From the NCBI RefSeq assembly GCF_900107545.1, contig NZ_FNQZ01000001.1, forward strand, positions 248,001 to 312,000: 64,000 nucleotides of DNA, given 5' to 3'. A program made the translations under genes and the position numbers. Below are positions 45,670 through 54,561 of this stretch, piece by piece. Origin of the DNA: Pseudobutyrivibrio sp. ACV-2. Lineage in GTDB: Bacteria; Bacillota; Clostridia; Lachnospirales; Lachnospiraceae. Numbering within the stretch: position 1 is the stretch's first letter; every line of letters begins with the position of its first letter. The notes beneath the pieces are model-generated. The model was not told where the DNA came from. It saw only the letters and a list, made by a program, of their open reading frames with translations, and made no database searches.

Positions 45670-46994
45670 TATTCGTTTTCCTTCCTCTCTCTAATTATAA
45701 ATTTCAGAGATGTTCCTTCGAAGCCAAACGCATCTCTGATTCGGTTCTCAAGGTATCTTACATATGAGAAATGCATCAAGTATTTCTCATTTACAAATAT
45801 AACGAATGTAGGTGGCTTAACTGCTACCTGTGTGGTATAGAAAATCTTAAGTCTCTTACCTTTGTCTGTAGGTGGTTGCTGAAGTGCAACTGCTTCTGTG
45901 ACGATTTCATTAAGGACACCTGTTGCAATACGCATTGAATTATTCTCAATAACGGCATCGATGGTCTCATAAATCTTACCGAGACGCTGTCCACTTTTTA
46001 CTGAAATGAACAAAATTGAAGCATACGGCATAAATGAAAGAATCTGGCGAATCTTTGTCTCGTGTTCCTTCATAGTCTTATCATTTTTTTCAATGGCATC
46101 CCATTTGTTTACACAAATAATTATACCCTTTCCACGTTCATGAGCAATACCAGCGATTTTGGCATCCTGCTCCGTAACACCTTCTGTAGCATCAATCATA
46201 ATGATAACTACATCAGCCTTTTCAACAGATGCAACCGCTCTGACAATAGAATAACGCTCAAGGTCTTCTTTAATTTTGCTCTTACGACGAAGTCCAGCTG
46301 TATCGATAAAGATATAATCCTTGTGATTATAACGAACTCTTGTATCTACAGCATCACGTGTAGTACCAGCGATATCAGATACAATTACACGCTCCTCGCC
46401 ACACAGCTTATTGATTAGAGATGACTTTCCAACATTTGGCTTTCCAATAACCGCAATTTTTGGAGTATCATCTTCCTCTTCCTCTCCTGTTGGCTCAGGG
46501 AAATGGCTGACTACAACATCAAGCATATCACCAAATCCTAAACGGGAGCTGGCTGAAATAGCGATAGGATCACCAATTCCAAGATTGTAGAACTCATACA
46601 CATCTGCCATATCACGCTCAAAGCTATCCACCTTGTTTACAACAAGAATAACTGGCTTGTGGCTACGGCGAAGCATATCTGCAACCTTTGAATCACTATC
46701 CTGTAAGCCCTGCTTAACATCCACAAGGAAAATAATTACATCTGCAGTATCGATAGCTATCTGAGCCTGTTCACGCATCTGGGAAAGAATTATATCCTTT
46801 GAATCTGGCTCGATACCACCTGTATCAATCATAGTAAAATCATAGTTTAGCCAACTGATATCAGCATAAATTCTATCTCTTGTTACACCTGGTGTATCTT
46901 TTACAATTGAAATACGCTCTCCTGCAAGTGCATTAAAAAGCGTAGATTTTCCAACGTTTGGGCGACCTACAATGGCCACAACTGGTCTTGACAT
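45669..46994 (-). CDS. der: Ribosome-assembly GTPase Der (EngA)
   Basis: A 441-residue protein with two tandem GTPase domains ([17 protein letters not shown]; then [18 protein letters not shown]) and a C-terminal KH-like domain. It matures the 50S subunit. The upstream neighbour is the DUF512 gene, as in many Clostridia, but inverted repeat A lies between them. Confidence 0.98.
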   Translation of the reverse strand: MSRPVVAIVGRPNVGKSTLFNALAGERISIVKDTPGVTRDRIYADISWLNYDFTMIDTGGIEPDSKDIILSQMREQAQIAIDTADVIIFLVDVKQGLQDSDSKVADMLRRSHKPVILVVNKVDSFERDMADVYEFYNLGIGDPIAISASSRLGFGDMLDVVVSHFPEPTGEEEEDDTPKIAVIGKPNVGKSSLINKLCGEERVIVSDIAGTTRDAVDTRVRYNHKDYIFIDTAGLRRKSKIKEDLERYSIVRAVASVEKADVVIIMIDATEGVTEQDAKIAGIAHERGKGIIICVNKWDAIEKNDKTMKEHETKIRQILSFMPYASILFISVKSGQRLGKIYETIDAVIENNSMRIATGVLNEIVTEAVALQQPPTDKGKRLKIFYTTQVAVKPPTFVIFVNEKYLMHFSYVRYLENRIRDAFGFEGTSLKFIIRERKENE

Positions 46995-47032
46995 ATTTTA
47001 CCTCATTTCTATTTTTATATTTTAGGTTTTGA

Positions 47033-47122
47033 GGAAATCTTACATTAACAATCTAATATGACTCTCCTCTCAGCTTAGAATGCTTCGTTTGAGAGTCATA
47101 TTAGATTGTTAACTAGATTTCC
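47033..47122. repeat. Long inverted repeat A upstream of der
   Basis: A perfect 22-bp inverted repeat (47045-47066 with 47091-47112), 24-base spacer, extended by GGAAATCT/AGATTTCC (47033-47040, 47115-47122) across a short internal loop: 30 paired positions in all. Neither strand has a T tract, so it is not an ordinary terminator. It would form a strong stem in any transcript crossing from DUF512 to der. Confidence 0.8.
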
Positions 47123-47159
47123 GCCACAATTAATTTATATCGACAGATACTAAATAGTT

Positions 47160-48479
47160 CTAACGTCCTATTATCGCATGTACGAAGTCATGCCCGTCTG
47201 ATTGTACTATACGCACTTTTACTTGTAAAGTTGACTTAAGCTCTGAAAGAGTGATGTCATCAAGGAATACCTCCTCTTGAGCCCTAAGCATTGTGCAGGA
47301 TAATAATAGATTATCACCTAAATCTTTATCCTTAAGCTGTTCAATCAAATCCTGTCCTGTAATCAGACCTGATACTGTTATTTCTTCACCGAAGAAATTA
47401 TTTACGATAGGAATAACCTCAACCGTTACCTTGTTGAACTTTTCAGTTATAATATCTGCAAGCTTTTTCATGAATGGTGCTGCAAGCTTACCAGTTGCAA
47501 TAGTCACCTTGCGTTTCTTCATAAACAAAGGCTTTTTGATATCTTCAAGAGCATCTAAAACCTCTTCATGAAGAAGTCGAAGCATTCCCACGCCATTTTC
47601 TAACTGAATAAAACCATCATAACGATCTGCTTCAGGAAGTGGTCGTCCGGCCAAAATATACCATTCGTCAGAAGCCTGAACGAAGTGGTTACCTATTTTT
47701 TCCATGGCAACCTGCTGCCAACGCTCGATTTGATCTATAACTTTTCCGGCTTCTTCGGCGGTATATGTCCTAAGCGGATATAAACCATCTCTAAATTTTG
47801 TGACACCCACAGGAACTACAGACATAGAACTCATTACAGGTGCAAACTGTAGTAAATCTCCTATTGTCCTGTCAAGTTCCGCTCCATCATTGAGCCCTGG
47901 ACAGGAAACAACCTGGGCGTTCATAGGAATTTCTGCCTCATAGAGCTTTCGGATTTTCTCTAAAATGTCACCAGCAAAGCGATTGTGTAAAAGCTTTACT
48001 CTAAGCTCTGGATTTGTGGCATGCACAGAAATATTAATAGGTCCAAGCTTATAAGCAATTATACGATCCAAATCTGCCATCTTCATGTTTGTAAGAGTAA
48101 CATAATTCCCCTGTAAGAATGAAAGACGTGTGTCGTCATCCTTGAAGTAAAGAGTTTCTCTCATACCTGGAGGCATCTGATCAATAAAGCAAAAGGCACA
48201 CTTGTTAGAGCAGGATTTGTAATCGTCCATAAGACCATTACAGAAAATAACTCCTAAATCCTCTCCTTCTTCCTTCTCAACTAAAGTCTCTGTAGTGGTA
48301 CCATCCTCATGAAGAAGCTCAACTGTAATATTGGCATCATCACTGTAATAGTGATAATCAAAAATATCTACAAGCTCCACGTTATTAATTTTTGTAATAA
48401 TATCTCCTGGTACAAGACCTGCTTTTTCTGCAGGGCTTCCCGGTGTGATAGTTCCAATTTTATGACTAGAATTTAACAT
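47160..48479 (-). CDS. DUF512 PDZ / radical-SAM-like protein
   Basis: A 439-residue protein: PDZ-like domain (about 6-68), a cysteine motif CxxxCxxC at Cys90, Cys94, Cys97 (SCSNKCAFCFID) of the radical-SAM type, a barrel with VSCPGLNDG, and a C-terminal DUF512 domain. It is conserved next to der in Clostridia but its reaction is unknown; Fe-S and SAM use are inferred from the motif. Its start overlaps yraN by seven bases. Confidence 0.88.
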   Translation of the reverse strand: MLNSSHKIGTITPGSPAEKAGLVPGDIITKINNVELVDIFDYHYYSDDANITVELLHEDGTTTETLVEKEEGEDLGVIFCNGLMDDYKSCSNKCAFCFIDQMPPGMRETLYFKDDDTRLSFLQGNYVTLTNMKMADLDRIIAYKLGPINISVHATNPELRVKLLHNRFAGDILEKIRKLYEAEIPMNAQVVSCPGLNDGAELDRTIGDLLQFAPVMSSMSVVPVGVTKFRDGLYPLRTYTAEEAGKVIDQIERWQQVAMEKIGNHFVQASDEWYILAGRPLPEADRYDGFIQLENGVGMLRLLHEEVLDALEDIKKPLFMKKRKVTIATGKLAAPFMKKLADIITEKFNKVTVEVIPIVNNFFGEEITVSGLITGQDLIEQLKDKDLGDNLLLSCTMLRAQEEVFLDDITLSELKSTLQVKVRIVQSDGHDFVHAIIGR

Positions 48480-48832
48480 ATTGGTATATACTCAAACGCA
48501 TTTTTAAAATGCGATAAATGTCCTTCCTCTATTGCAACAACATCAAATCTTACAGATACATCCGAAGGGCTTTTATGCTGCATAAGCCAGACATCGGCGC
48601 ATCTACATATCTTTCTCATTTTATTAAAATTAACAGCCTCTACTGCGCTTCCCTTAGATTTTGTTCGTCGATATTTTACCTCCACAAAAACCAAGAAGCT
48701 TTCATCTTTTGCAACAATATCGATTTCACCCATCTTGCAGTAAAAATTTTGTTGAATAATATCATATCCCTGACGCTTTAGATAATCTGCTGCCAAGCCT
48801 TCAAAATCATTTCCTTGTTTTCTATTATTCAT
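48473..48832 (-). CDS. yraN: YraN family endonuclease-like protein
   Basis: A 119-residue UPF0102 protein with the restriction-endonuclease-like core GEIDIVAKD...FVEVKYR. The role is unknown. The ATG at 48832 (MNNRKQGNDFEG) matches family length; the longer frame runs back into the FlhB-like gene. It is in its usual place near rnhB. Confidence 0.93.
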   Translation of the reverse strand: MNNRKQGNDFEGLAADYLKRQGYDIIQQNFYCKMGEIDIVAKDESFLVFVEVKYRRTKSKGSAVEAVNFNKMRKICRCADVWLMQHKSPSDVSVRFDVVAIEEGHLSHFKNAFEYIPIC

Positions 48833-48836
48833 AAAC

Positions 48837-49127
48837 TTACTTTCCAAGCTTTGATTTAAGTTTTTCCATATCATTAACAAACACTAAAATCTCTGCAACA
48901 ACTTGGTACAGTTCTGGTGGAATGGCATCTCCTATATCAAGCTTACTAAGAGTCTCTGCTAGTTCATTATCCTGATAAAATGGTACATCGGCTTTTTTAG
49001 CTTCCTCTATAATCTGCTCCGCCACGTAGCCTTTGCCTGTTGCCAGGATTTTAGGCGCAGCATCACCTGCTTCATAGGAAAGTGCTACCGCTGTTTTATT
49101 TTTATCGACCTTCTTTTCCTCAGCCAT
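48837..49127 (-). CDS. FlhB C-terminal-domain-like protein (YlqH-like)
   Basis: A 96-residue soluble protein matching only the cytosolic C-terminal domain of the flagellar export-gate protein FlhB (AVALSYEAGDAAPKILATGKG; PPELYQVVAEIL). The NPTH autocleavage site is absent. B. subtilis has the same stand-alone gene (ylqH) next to rnhB; its role there is unclear. The start directly follows the stop of the FliK-like gene. Confidence 0.92.
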   Translation of the reverse strand: MAEEKKVDKNKTAVALSYEAGDAAPKILATGKGYVAEQIIEEAKKADVPFYQDNELAETLSKLDIGDAIPPELYQVVAEILVFVNDMEKLKSKLGK

Positions 49128-51038
49128 CTATGCCCTCATATCAAAGCTGTATCTGTGAACCAATCCATCAGTAGTTTTGGCAGGCTCCATAGGTGCAGCC
49201 CCTAAAAAATCTTCCACAAAATCGGTCTTTGGCTCTCCACAAGTCATTTGTGAATTCACTGTAAAACCTTTTTCATTTAAACGCTCTGTTAGAATATCTA
49301 TATTATCCTCAATTATCTTTAGGGATGACTCGTTAGCTAAATTCCACTTGCAACCCACTTTCATTTCTTTGAGTGTAATAAAAACATCTGTAGGTCCAAG
49401 ATATTCCATATCAAAGTGCAGAAAAGCAGTAATTTCCTCTCCCGCCTCATAGCTCCCTTTTTTATTCTGACGAACATAAAGCATACTATCTGTATTTTGG
49501 TTATACATTTTTAGCGGTATTTGAACAAAATTGTAAATATCGTTTGCAGAATTCATAAAATTTATATTCTGCTTAATTTCATTGGCTTGATTTTTAATAG
49601 CATCAGCTGCCTTATCATTAAAATTGGAAATCAATCGTTCCAAGGCTTCTGTTTGTTTAAGAACTCTTTCATATAGCTTTGAAATTTCACCAGGCTTAGT
49701 AATATCCTTTGGCTCCATTGAAAAGCTATCCGCTATAAGATTTTTAAGAAGTCCTTTGTACAAAGGAGTCTTTATTATATCATTTAATGTCTCTTTTGGA
49801 ATATCAGAATGGTTTTCAAAGTATTCGGTGATTTCTCTAAAAACTTCTTTTATATTTGCATCTGCTTTTAAAGCTCCATTCTCCCCAAATATTTCCATGT
49901 TAGTCTTTGGAAAGTCTGGAAGGTTATTCAACAGGGTATTAAATGATGTAATTTGTTTTTCGCTTGCAAATGCATTAAGCACTTGTTTTCCAGCATCGTT
50001 TGTATTAGCGGCCTCTTTAGCAATCTGTTGATTTGTCTGATCTTGAATTTCATCAGTACCATTTAAAGTATTTGAAGAATTAGCATCTACTAAAGCATTT
50101 GCTTCTGATTTCCCTGAGACTACCGCTTTATTAGGATCAGGATTCAGTATATCAAGTCCTTCTTTAGAAATATCTTGAGATGCAGCAGCTGTATTCTGCA
50201 AATCCTGATTATTTGCTTTGGCTGCACCTTCTGGATTACCTTGGATTTTGCTTTCTGCAGATATTATTTCTTTTTCAACTATATTACCATCTGATAATTG
50301 TTCTGAAGATGCCATTCCATCAATAGCTCGCTGAACAGCATTCTCTGGATTTACATCTATAAAAATAGCCTTGAGATTACTATTTAAATTAATAACATCA
50401 GAAGCTGACAGCTCATCAGACGACATAAGCTTAGGTAGCATATCTGAAATAGTATTAAAATTGTCAATAATCACTGCTTTATCATTGGCATAATTTTGAA
50501 ATGCAGCAACATTATCAGGGGTAATTTCAAGACCATGCTTAGCCATTGTCACTATGGTCTGTACATCAACCTCTGGATTATTAAGCATTACTCTATGCAT
50601 ACTTGCAAGATTTTCTGGATTAATTGACATAGAATTTTGCATCATGGAATTGACCATGTTGATGGTACGCTCATTGGCAGAAATATTGGCCATATCTAGA
50701 GCTTTTAGAAGGGTTGGATTAGCTTCTAACCCATTAAGATTTACTGGACGAATCTGAACCAGGATTCCATCATTACTTTTAACCTCAAAAAATATAGACT
50801 GACCTGGAACAAGACTAACTCCGGAATCAAGTCGTGCAGTCATTGTCTGACCATTTGCAAGACCGATGGTCACTTTCCCATTTTCCACAGAATTAACAGA
50901 GCCTTCAAATACATCACCTTCCTTGAGAGTATCTGTAGGCGAACCAGTTAATGATTGACTCTGGCTAAGCTTGCCTCTGTCAGCCACATTATTGATAAAA
51001 TTACTATTGTATGGATTCAGTCCTGTATTAATGTTCAT
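49128..51038 (-). CDS. FliK-like hook-length-control protein (YlqG-like)
   Basis: A 636-residue protein with a conserved N-terminal beta-rich segment (about 40-100; EGDVFEGSVNSVENGKVTIGL), a long low-complexity Asn/Ser/Ala/Glu-rich middle with coiled-coil parts, and a C-terminal Flg_hook-type domain (about 520-620; FLHFDMEYLGPTDVFITLKEMKVGC). FliK C-termini talk to FlhB in type III export; the next gene is an FlhB-C-terminus-like protein. Both lie far from any flagellar operon in this window. About 50 bases separate it from rnhB. Confidence 0.85.
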   Translation of the reverse strand: MNINTGLNPYNSNFINNVADRGKLSQSQSLTGSPTDTLKEGDVFEGSVNSVENGKVTIGLANGQTMTARLDSGVSLVPGQSIFFEVKSNDGILVQIRPVNLNGLEANPTLLKALDMANISANERTINMVNSMMQNSMSINPENLASMHRVMLNNPEVDVQTIVTMAKHGLEITPDNVAAFQNYANDKAVIIDNFNTISDMLPKLMSSDELSASDVINLNSNLKAIFIDVNPENAVQRAIDGMASSEQLSDGNIVEKEIISAESKIQGNPEGAAKANNQDLQNTAAASQDISKEGLDILNPDPNKAVVSGKSEANALVDANSSNTLNGTDEIQDQTNQQIAKEAANTNDAGKQVLNAFASEKQITSFNTLLNNLPDFPKTNMEIFGENGALKADANIKEVFREITEYFENHSDIPKETLNDIIKTPLYKGLLKNLIADSFSMEPKDITKPGEISKLYERVLKQTEALERLISNFNDKAADAIKNQANEIKQNINFMNSANDIYNFVQIPLKMYNQNTDSMLYVRQNKKGSYEAGEEITAFLHFDMEYLGPTDVFITLKEMKVGCKWNLANESSLKIIEDNIDILTERLNEKGFTVNSQMTCGEPKTDFVEDFLGAAPMEPAKTTDGLVHRYSFDMRA

Positions 51039-51088
51039 AACTCACCCCAGCAATAGCGCCGATATTTGAAACTGAAAATAGTAATATA

Positions 51089-51853
51089 TTAAACAAAATT
51101 TCCTATGAAGGAACGTCTGTGTATTGGGCATGGTCCATATTTACGAAGTGCTTCTATATGTTCCTGCGAACCGTATCCCTTATTGGAAGCAAAATGATAT
51201 TCAGGATAGATATCTTCATATTCAACCATCATCCTATCTCTGGTAACCTTTGCAATAATGCTTGCGGCTCCAATAGAAATCGACTTGGCATCACCTTTTA
51301 TGATAGGCACCTGTGGAATTGTAACTCCCGGAATTGTAACTGCGTCATTTAATAACAGCTGAGGCTGCACTTTACATTCTGAGATTGCCTGTCTCATAGC
51401 TTCATAAGTAGCCTGCAAAATGTTAATCTCATCGATTCTTGCTTCTGATACAACACCTATAGAAACAGAAAGAGCCTTTGCCATTATCTCCTCGTATAAC
51501 TCATCTCTTTTTGTGGCTGATAGCTTTTTGGAATCATTGATATATAAAATATCACAATCCTTTGGCAAAATAACGCAGGCCGTAACAACAGGTCCTGCAA
51601 GCGGCCCTCTTCCAACCTCATCTATACCACCTATAAAGTCATACTTTTCCCAATATTTGTATTCGTACTCCTTAAGGCGTTCGATGCGTTCCTTTTCCAA
51701 GCGAAGCTTTTCCATACGATTCATAGCCTGATTGATGATTTTAGAAACTCCTGGTCTTCCATCATTAATATATTCTTCAATAAAAGATGGCAATAAATCT
51801 AAAGTTGCTTCCTTATATTCTTTTTGGATTTCGGTAATCTTTTTATCTGCCAT
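51089..51853 (-). CDS. rnhB: Ribonuclease HII
   Basis: A 254-residue RNase HII that cuts RNA in RNA-DNA hybrids and at single ribonucleotides. The catalytic GIDEVGRGPLAGPVV and later Asp residues (LLNDAV) are intact, as are SIIAKVTRDR and the C-terminal RRSF. An N-terminal helical extension of about 70 residues is like that of other Clostridia. It follows lepB by two bases. Confidence 0.97.
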   Translation of the reverse strand: MADKKITEIQKEYKEATLDLLPSFIEEYINDGRPGVSKIINQAMNRMEKLRLEKERIERLKEYEYKYWEKYDFIGGIDEVGRGPLAGPVVTACVILPKDCDILYINDSKKLSATKRDELYEEIMAKALSVSIGVVSEARIDEINILQATYEAMRQAISECKVQPQLLLNDAVTIPGVTIPQVPIIKGDAKSISIGAASIIAKVTRDRMMVEYEDIYPEYHFASNKGYGSQEHIEALRKYGPCPIHRRSFIGNFV

Positions 51854-51855
51854 AA

Positions 51856-52545
51856 CTATTCGATATTATCAACAAGGCCAAAATCTCCGAATGGGAAAAC
51901 TCTAAGCCATGCCTTGCCAACAATATCATCTCCCTTGATATTTCCAACTGCTTCAAATCTGGAATCTGTACTATTATTTCTATTATCACCTAGTACAAAA
52001 TATTCATCAGCTCCTAAATGAACAGTACTACTTGCAATTCCTGAATTAAGGATAACCTCTGTACCATATGTTTCATTTAAAAGTTCTCCATTAATATAAA
52101 TATTTCCCGAACCATCAATGTAAACATCTTCACCTGGCAATCCTATAATTCTTTTAATGTAGTATGTGTCCTCTTCATACTTATATGGAAAAACAACAAC
52201 ATCAAATCTAACCGGATCATGGAAACGATAACTGATTTTATCAACTATAAGGTTATCACCATCTGTTAGTGTATCCTCCATAGATGAGCCACTAACTACT
52301 GTTCGTTGACCTATAAACTGGGTGATTACAAAAACAACAGCAAAACATATTAATACATTAACAATGACACTTATGATTTCTTTAACAACATCACCCTTCG
52401 TCATTTTCTCGCTTTCAGTAGAATCTTCTTCATTTTTAGCTATTGCAGCAGACCTTTGCATTGGACTTGAACTATCAACATTAGCCCTGACTCTTTCTAT
52501 ATCCTTTTTTATTTGCTCTTCCTCATTAAAATCAATCACATTCAT
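51856..52545 (-). CDS. lepB: Signal peptidase I (copy A)
   Basis: A 229-residue type I signal peptidase: a basic and acidic N-terminal tail, one membrane helix (about 53-78), catalytic Ser88 in SGSSMEDT and the general-base Lys in YYIKRIIGLPGE, followed by GDNRNNSTDSR. It cleaves signal peptides outside the membrane. The start is ATG 52545 with AGAGG upstream; a TTG further out is less likely. One of two lepB genes flanking rbgA. Confidence 0.95.
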   Translation of the reverse strand: MNVIDFNEEEQIKKDIERVRANVDSSSPMQRSAAIAKNEEDSTESEKMTKGDVVKEIISVIVNVLICFAVVFVITQFIGQRTVVSGSSMEDTLTDGDNLIVDKISYRFHDPVRFDVVVFPYKYEEDTYYIKRIIGLPGEDVYIDGSGNIYINGELLNETYGTEVILNSGIASSTVHLGADEYFVLGDNRNNSTDSRFEAVGNIKGDDIVGKAWLRVFPFGDFGLVDNIE

Positions 52546-52546
52546 A

Positions 52547-53386
52547 CTATGGCCTCTCAAGTGAAATATTTCCTAAGCTTCCATTTCTAAATTCATCAAT
52601 TAAAACCTGAGCTGCTTTGTCAAAATCCAACTCAGAACCTTTTTTCACAAAATTGCGTTTTGATGCAATTTCAGAAATAATCTCATGATTTACAGCATCT
52701 TCATTTACTTCGTATCGCTTGTTCAGAACACCTGAATAATTTTCTTTCAGAAAATTACATAATTCTAAAGATAATTCTCTAGTTTCTATTATTGCATCAT
52801 TAATTGAACCAATAAATGCCAAATGCAATCCTACAGTGTTGTCCTCAAACTTAGGCCAAAGAATACCTGGAGTATCTAAAAGCTCAACGGATTTGTTGAG
52901 TTTAATCCATTGTTTTCCTTTTGTAACGCCTGGCTTGTTACCAGTTTTAGCAACGGCACGACCTGCAAATGAATTAATAAAGGTAGATTTTCCAACATTA
53001 GGAATTCCTACAACCATTGCTCTAACAGGACGATTTTTAATACCTCGTTTCCTGTCTCGCTCAAATTTAGCTGCACAGACTTCATCTAATGTCGCTTGAA
53101 CGCCTTTCATATTCTTTCTATCTCTAGCGTCTAGTTCTACACAATAAAAACCTTGAGACTTATAATAATCCTTCCATTTTTGGTTTACAGCTTTATCGGC
53201 GAGATCAGACTTATTTAATAATATAAGTCTAAGTTTACCATTAGCCAAACCATTAATGTCGGGATTTCTACTAGAAACTGGACACCTAGCATCAATAACT
53301 TCGATTACTAAATCTATAAGCTTAATATCTTCTTGCATCTGACGTTTAGCTTTCGTCATATGCCCTGGATACCATTGAAATTCCAT
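52547..53386 (-). CDS. rbgA: Ribosome-biogenesis GTPase RbgA (YlqF)
   Basis: A 279-residue circularly permuted GTPase: NKSD (G4) comes before GIPNVGKST (G1) and DTPG (G3), with FQWYPGHMTKAKR at the N-terminus. It finishes the 50S subunit. It is bracketed by two signal peptidase genes, nine bases from one and one base from the other. Confidence 0.97.
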   Translation of the reverse strand: MEFQWYPGHMTKAKRQMQEDIKLIDLVIEVIDARCPVSSRNPDINGLANGKLRLILLNKSDLADKAVNQKWKDYYKSQGFYCVELDARDRKNMKGVQATLDEVCAAKFERDRKRGIKNRPVRAMVVGIPNVGKSTFINSFAGRAVAKTGNKPGVTKGKQWIKLNKSVELLDTPGILWPKFEDNTVGLHLAFIGSINDAIIETRELSLELCNFLKENYSGVLNKRYEVNEDAVNHEIISEIASKRNFVKKGSELDFDKAAQVLIDEFRNGSLGNISLERP

Positions 53387-53395
53387 AAAACACCT

Positions 53396-53992
53396 CTAGA
53401 AAGGATATTTCATCCAAACTTTTCCTAATATATCATCTCCCGCAACAAATCCCACACTCTCGTATCTGGAATCTTCAGAAGAATTGCGATTATCGCCTAA
53501 AACAAAATATTGATTTTCATTTAGCTTTATAGGAGTGGCTGCAATACCAGCATTCTCTATTCTTTCGACTTCAATGTTCTCCTTATAAAGCTCGTCATTA
53601 AGATATATTCGCCCATTACTAATGTAAATAGTGTCTCCCGGCACTCCGATTACTCTCTTTACACTATAATTGGCGTTAACATTTGATTTTGGTTTAAAAG
53701 CAATAACATCATTGCTTTCTGGCGTACCGATTTTATAAGCTATGGTGTTTACAAGTAATTTATCGGCTGTTTTATAGGTAGGTTCCATAGAAGCATTAGA
53801 GCATTCTACTTGTTTACCAAAAGCCAATACAACACCATAGGCAAAGCAAATAACAATTGCAAGCTCAGCCACCAAAATTCCCAAATATTTAACTTTTTCG
53901 AAATCTATTTTTCTGCGTCTGCGGCGGAAATTTAACCCGTCATTCCTATTTAAAGTACTTTTACCTAAACGATTATTCTTTGACAAAAACAT
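53396..53992 (-). CDS. lepB: Signal peptidase I (copy B)
   Basis: A 198-residue type I signal peptidase with an Arg/Lys-rich N-terminus, one membrane helix (about 35-58), Ser68 in NASMEPT and the base Lys in YSVKRVIGVPGD, then GDNRNSSEDSR. It differs clearly from copy A in the N-terminus and active-site flanks, so it is an old duplication that may have a separate substrate set. Confidence 0.95.
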   Translation of the reverse strand: MFLSKNNRLGKSTLNRNDGLNFRRRRRKIDFEKVKYLGILVAELAIVICFAYGVVLAFGKQVECSNASMEPTYKTADKLLVNTIAYKIGTPESNDVIAFKPKSNVNANYSVKRVIGVPGDTIYISNGRIYLNDELYKENIEVERIENAGIAATPIKLNENQYFVLGDNRNSSEDSRYESVGFVAGDDILGKVWMKYPF

Positions 53993-54054
53993 ACAAATTC
54001 CCTTTTTAATCTTTAGTATAATTTTACCGCACTTTGCATGTAATTTCCATTAAA

Positions 54055-54087
54055 AGTAAAAGAACAGCCACATTTAGTGACTGTTCC
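54055..54087 (-). terminator. Terminator of rplS
   Basis: A 10-position stem with one mismatch (54062-54071 with 54078-54087) and CTTTTAC behind it on the minus strand, 13 bases past the rplS stop. Confidence 0.75.
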
Positions 54088-54099
54088 ATAATTTCGAGA

Positions 54100-54450
54100 T
54101 TAGATTCTCTCCTTAACCTTAGCCTTCTTACCTGTGAGATTTCTGAGGTAGTAAAGCTTAGCTCTACGAACTTTACCCTTACGAACTACTTCGATCTTCT
54201 CAACGTTTGGGCTGTGAAGTGGCCATGTCTTTTCAACACCAACACCGTTTGATGACTTACGTACTGTAAATGTCTCACGGTTGCTACCGCCCTGTCTCTT
54301 AATAACTGTACCCTCGAATACCTGAGTACGTGTACGGTTACCTTCAACGATACGGCCGTAAACCTTAACTGTGTCTCCTACTGCGAACTCAGCAACTTCT
54401 GACTTAAGCTCAGCAGCTTCGATGTTTTTAATAATCTCGTTTGCGTTCAT
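54100..54450 (-). CDS. rplS: 50S ribosomal protein L19
   Basis: A 116-residue L19 at the subunit interface, with [26 protein letters not shown] and [27 protein letters not shown]-type sequence intact. AGGAGG precedes the ATG. It has its own promoter and leader though it lies in the rimM-trmD cluster. Confidence 0.99.
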   Translation of the reverse strand: MNANEIIKNIEAAELKSEVAEFAVGDTVKVYGRIVEGNRTRTQVFEGTVIKRQGGSNRETFTVRKSSNGVGVEKTWPLHSPNVEKIEVVRKGKVRRAKLYYLRNLTGKKAKVKERI

Positions 54451-54530
54451 TATAAATCCTCCTAAACTTCGCGACGTTCTTGAAATGCCCTATTGCAAAT
54501 CAGCGGACCATCTCTTCTTTAGCAACTCAA
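54451..54530 (-). promoter_or_regulatory. Candidate L19 leader RNA
   Basis: About 75 leader bases between the rplS promoter and start. A stem UUGC/GCAA encloses a purine-rich hairpin, and further pairing is possible near the ribosome site. Firmicutes are known to carry an L19 autoregulatory leader in just this place; I have not matched the sequence to the model. Confidence 0.4.
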
Positions 54531-54532
54531 AT

Positions 54533-54561
54533 ATAATAACATGGATTCATCCATTATTCAA
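54533..54561 (-). promoter_or_regulatory. Sigma-A promoter of rplS
   Basis: Minus-strand TTGAAT (54556-54561), a 17-base spacer and TATTAT (54533-54538). The -35 overlaps the stop codon of trmD. Confidence 0.7.

Noticed and set aside
47033-47122. Inverted repeat A as an intrinsic terminator
   Set aside because: The stem is strong but neither side has a T tract, and the stem plus spacer is too long for a typical terminator. Kept as a repeat/structure instead.
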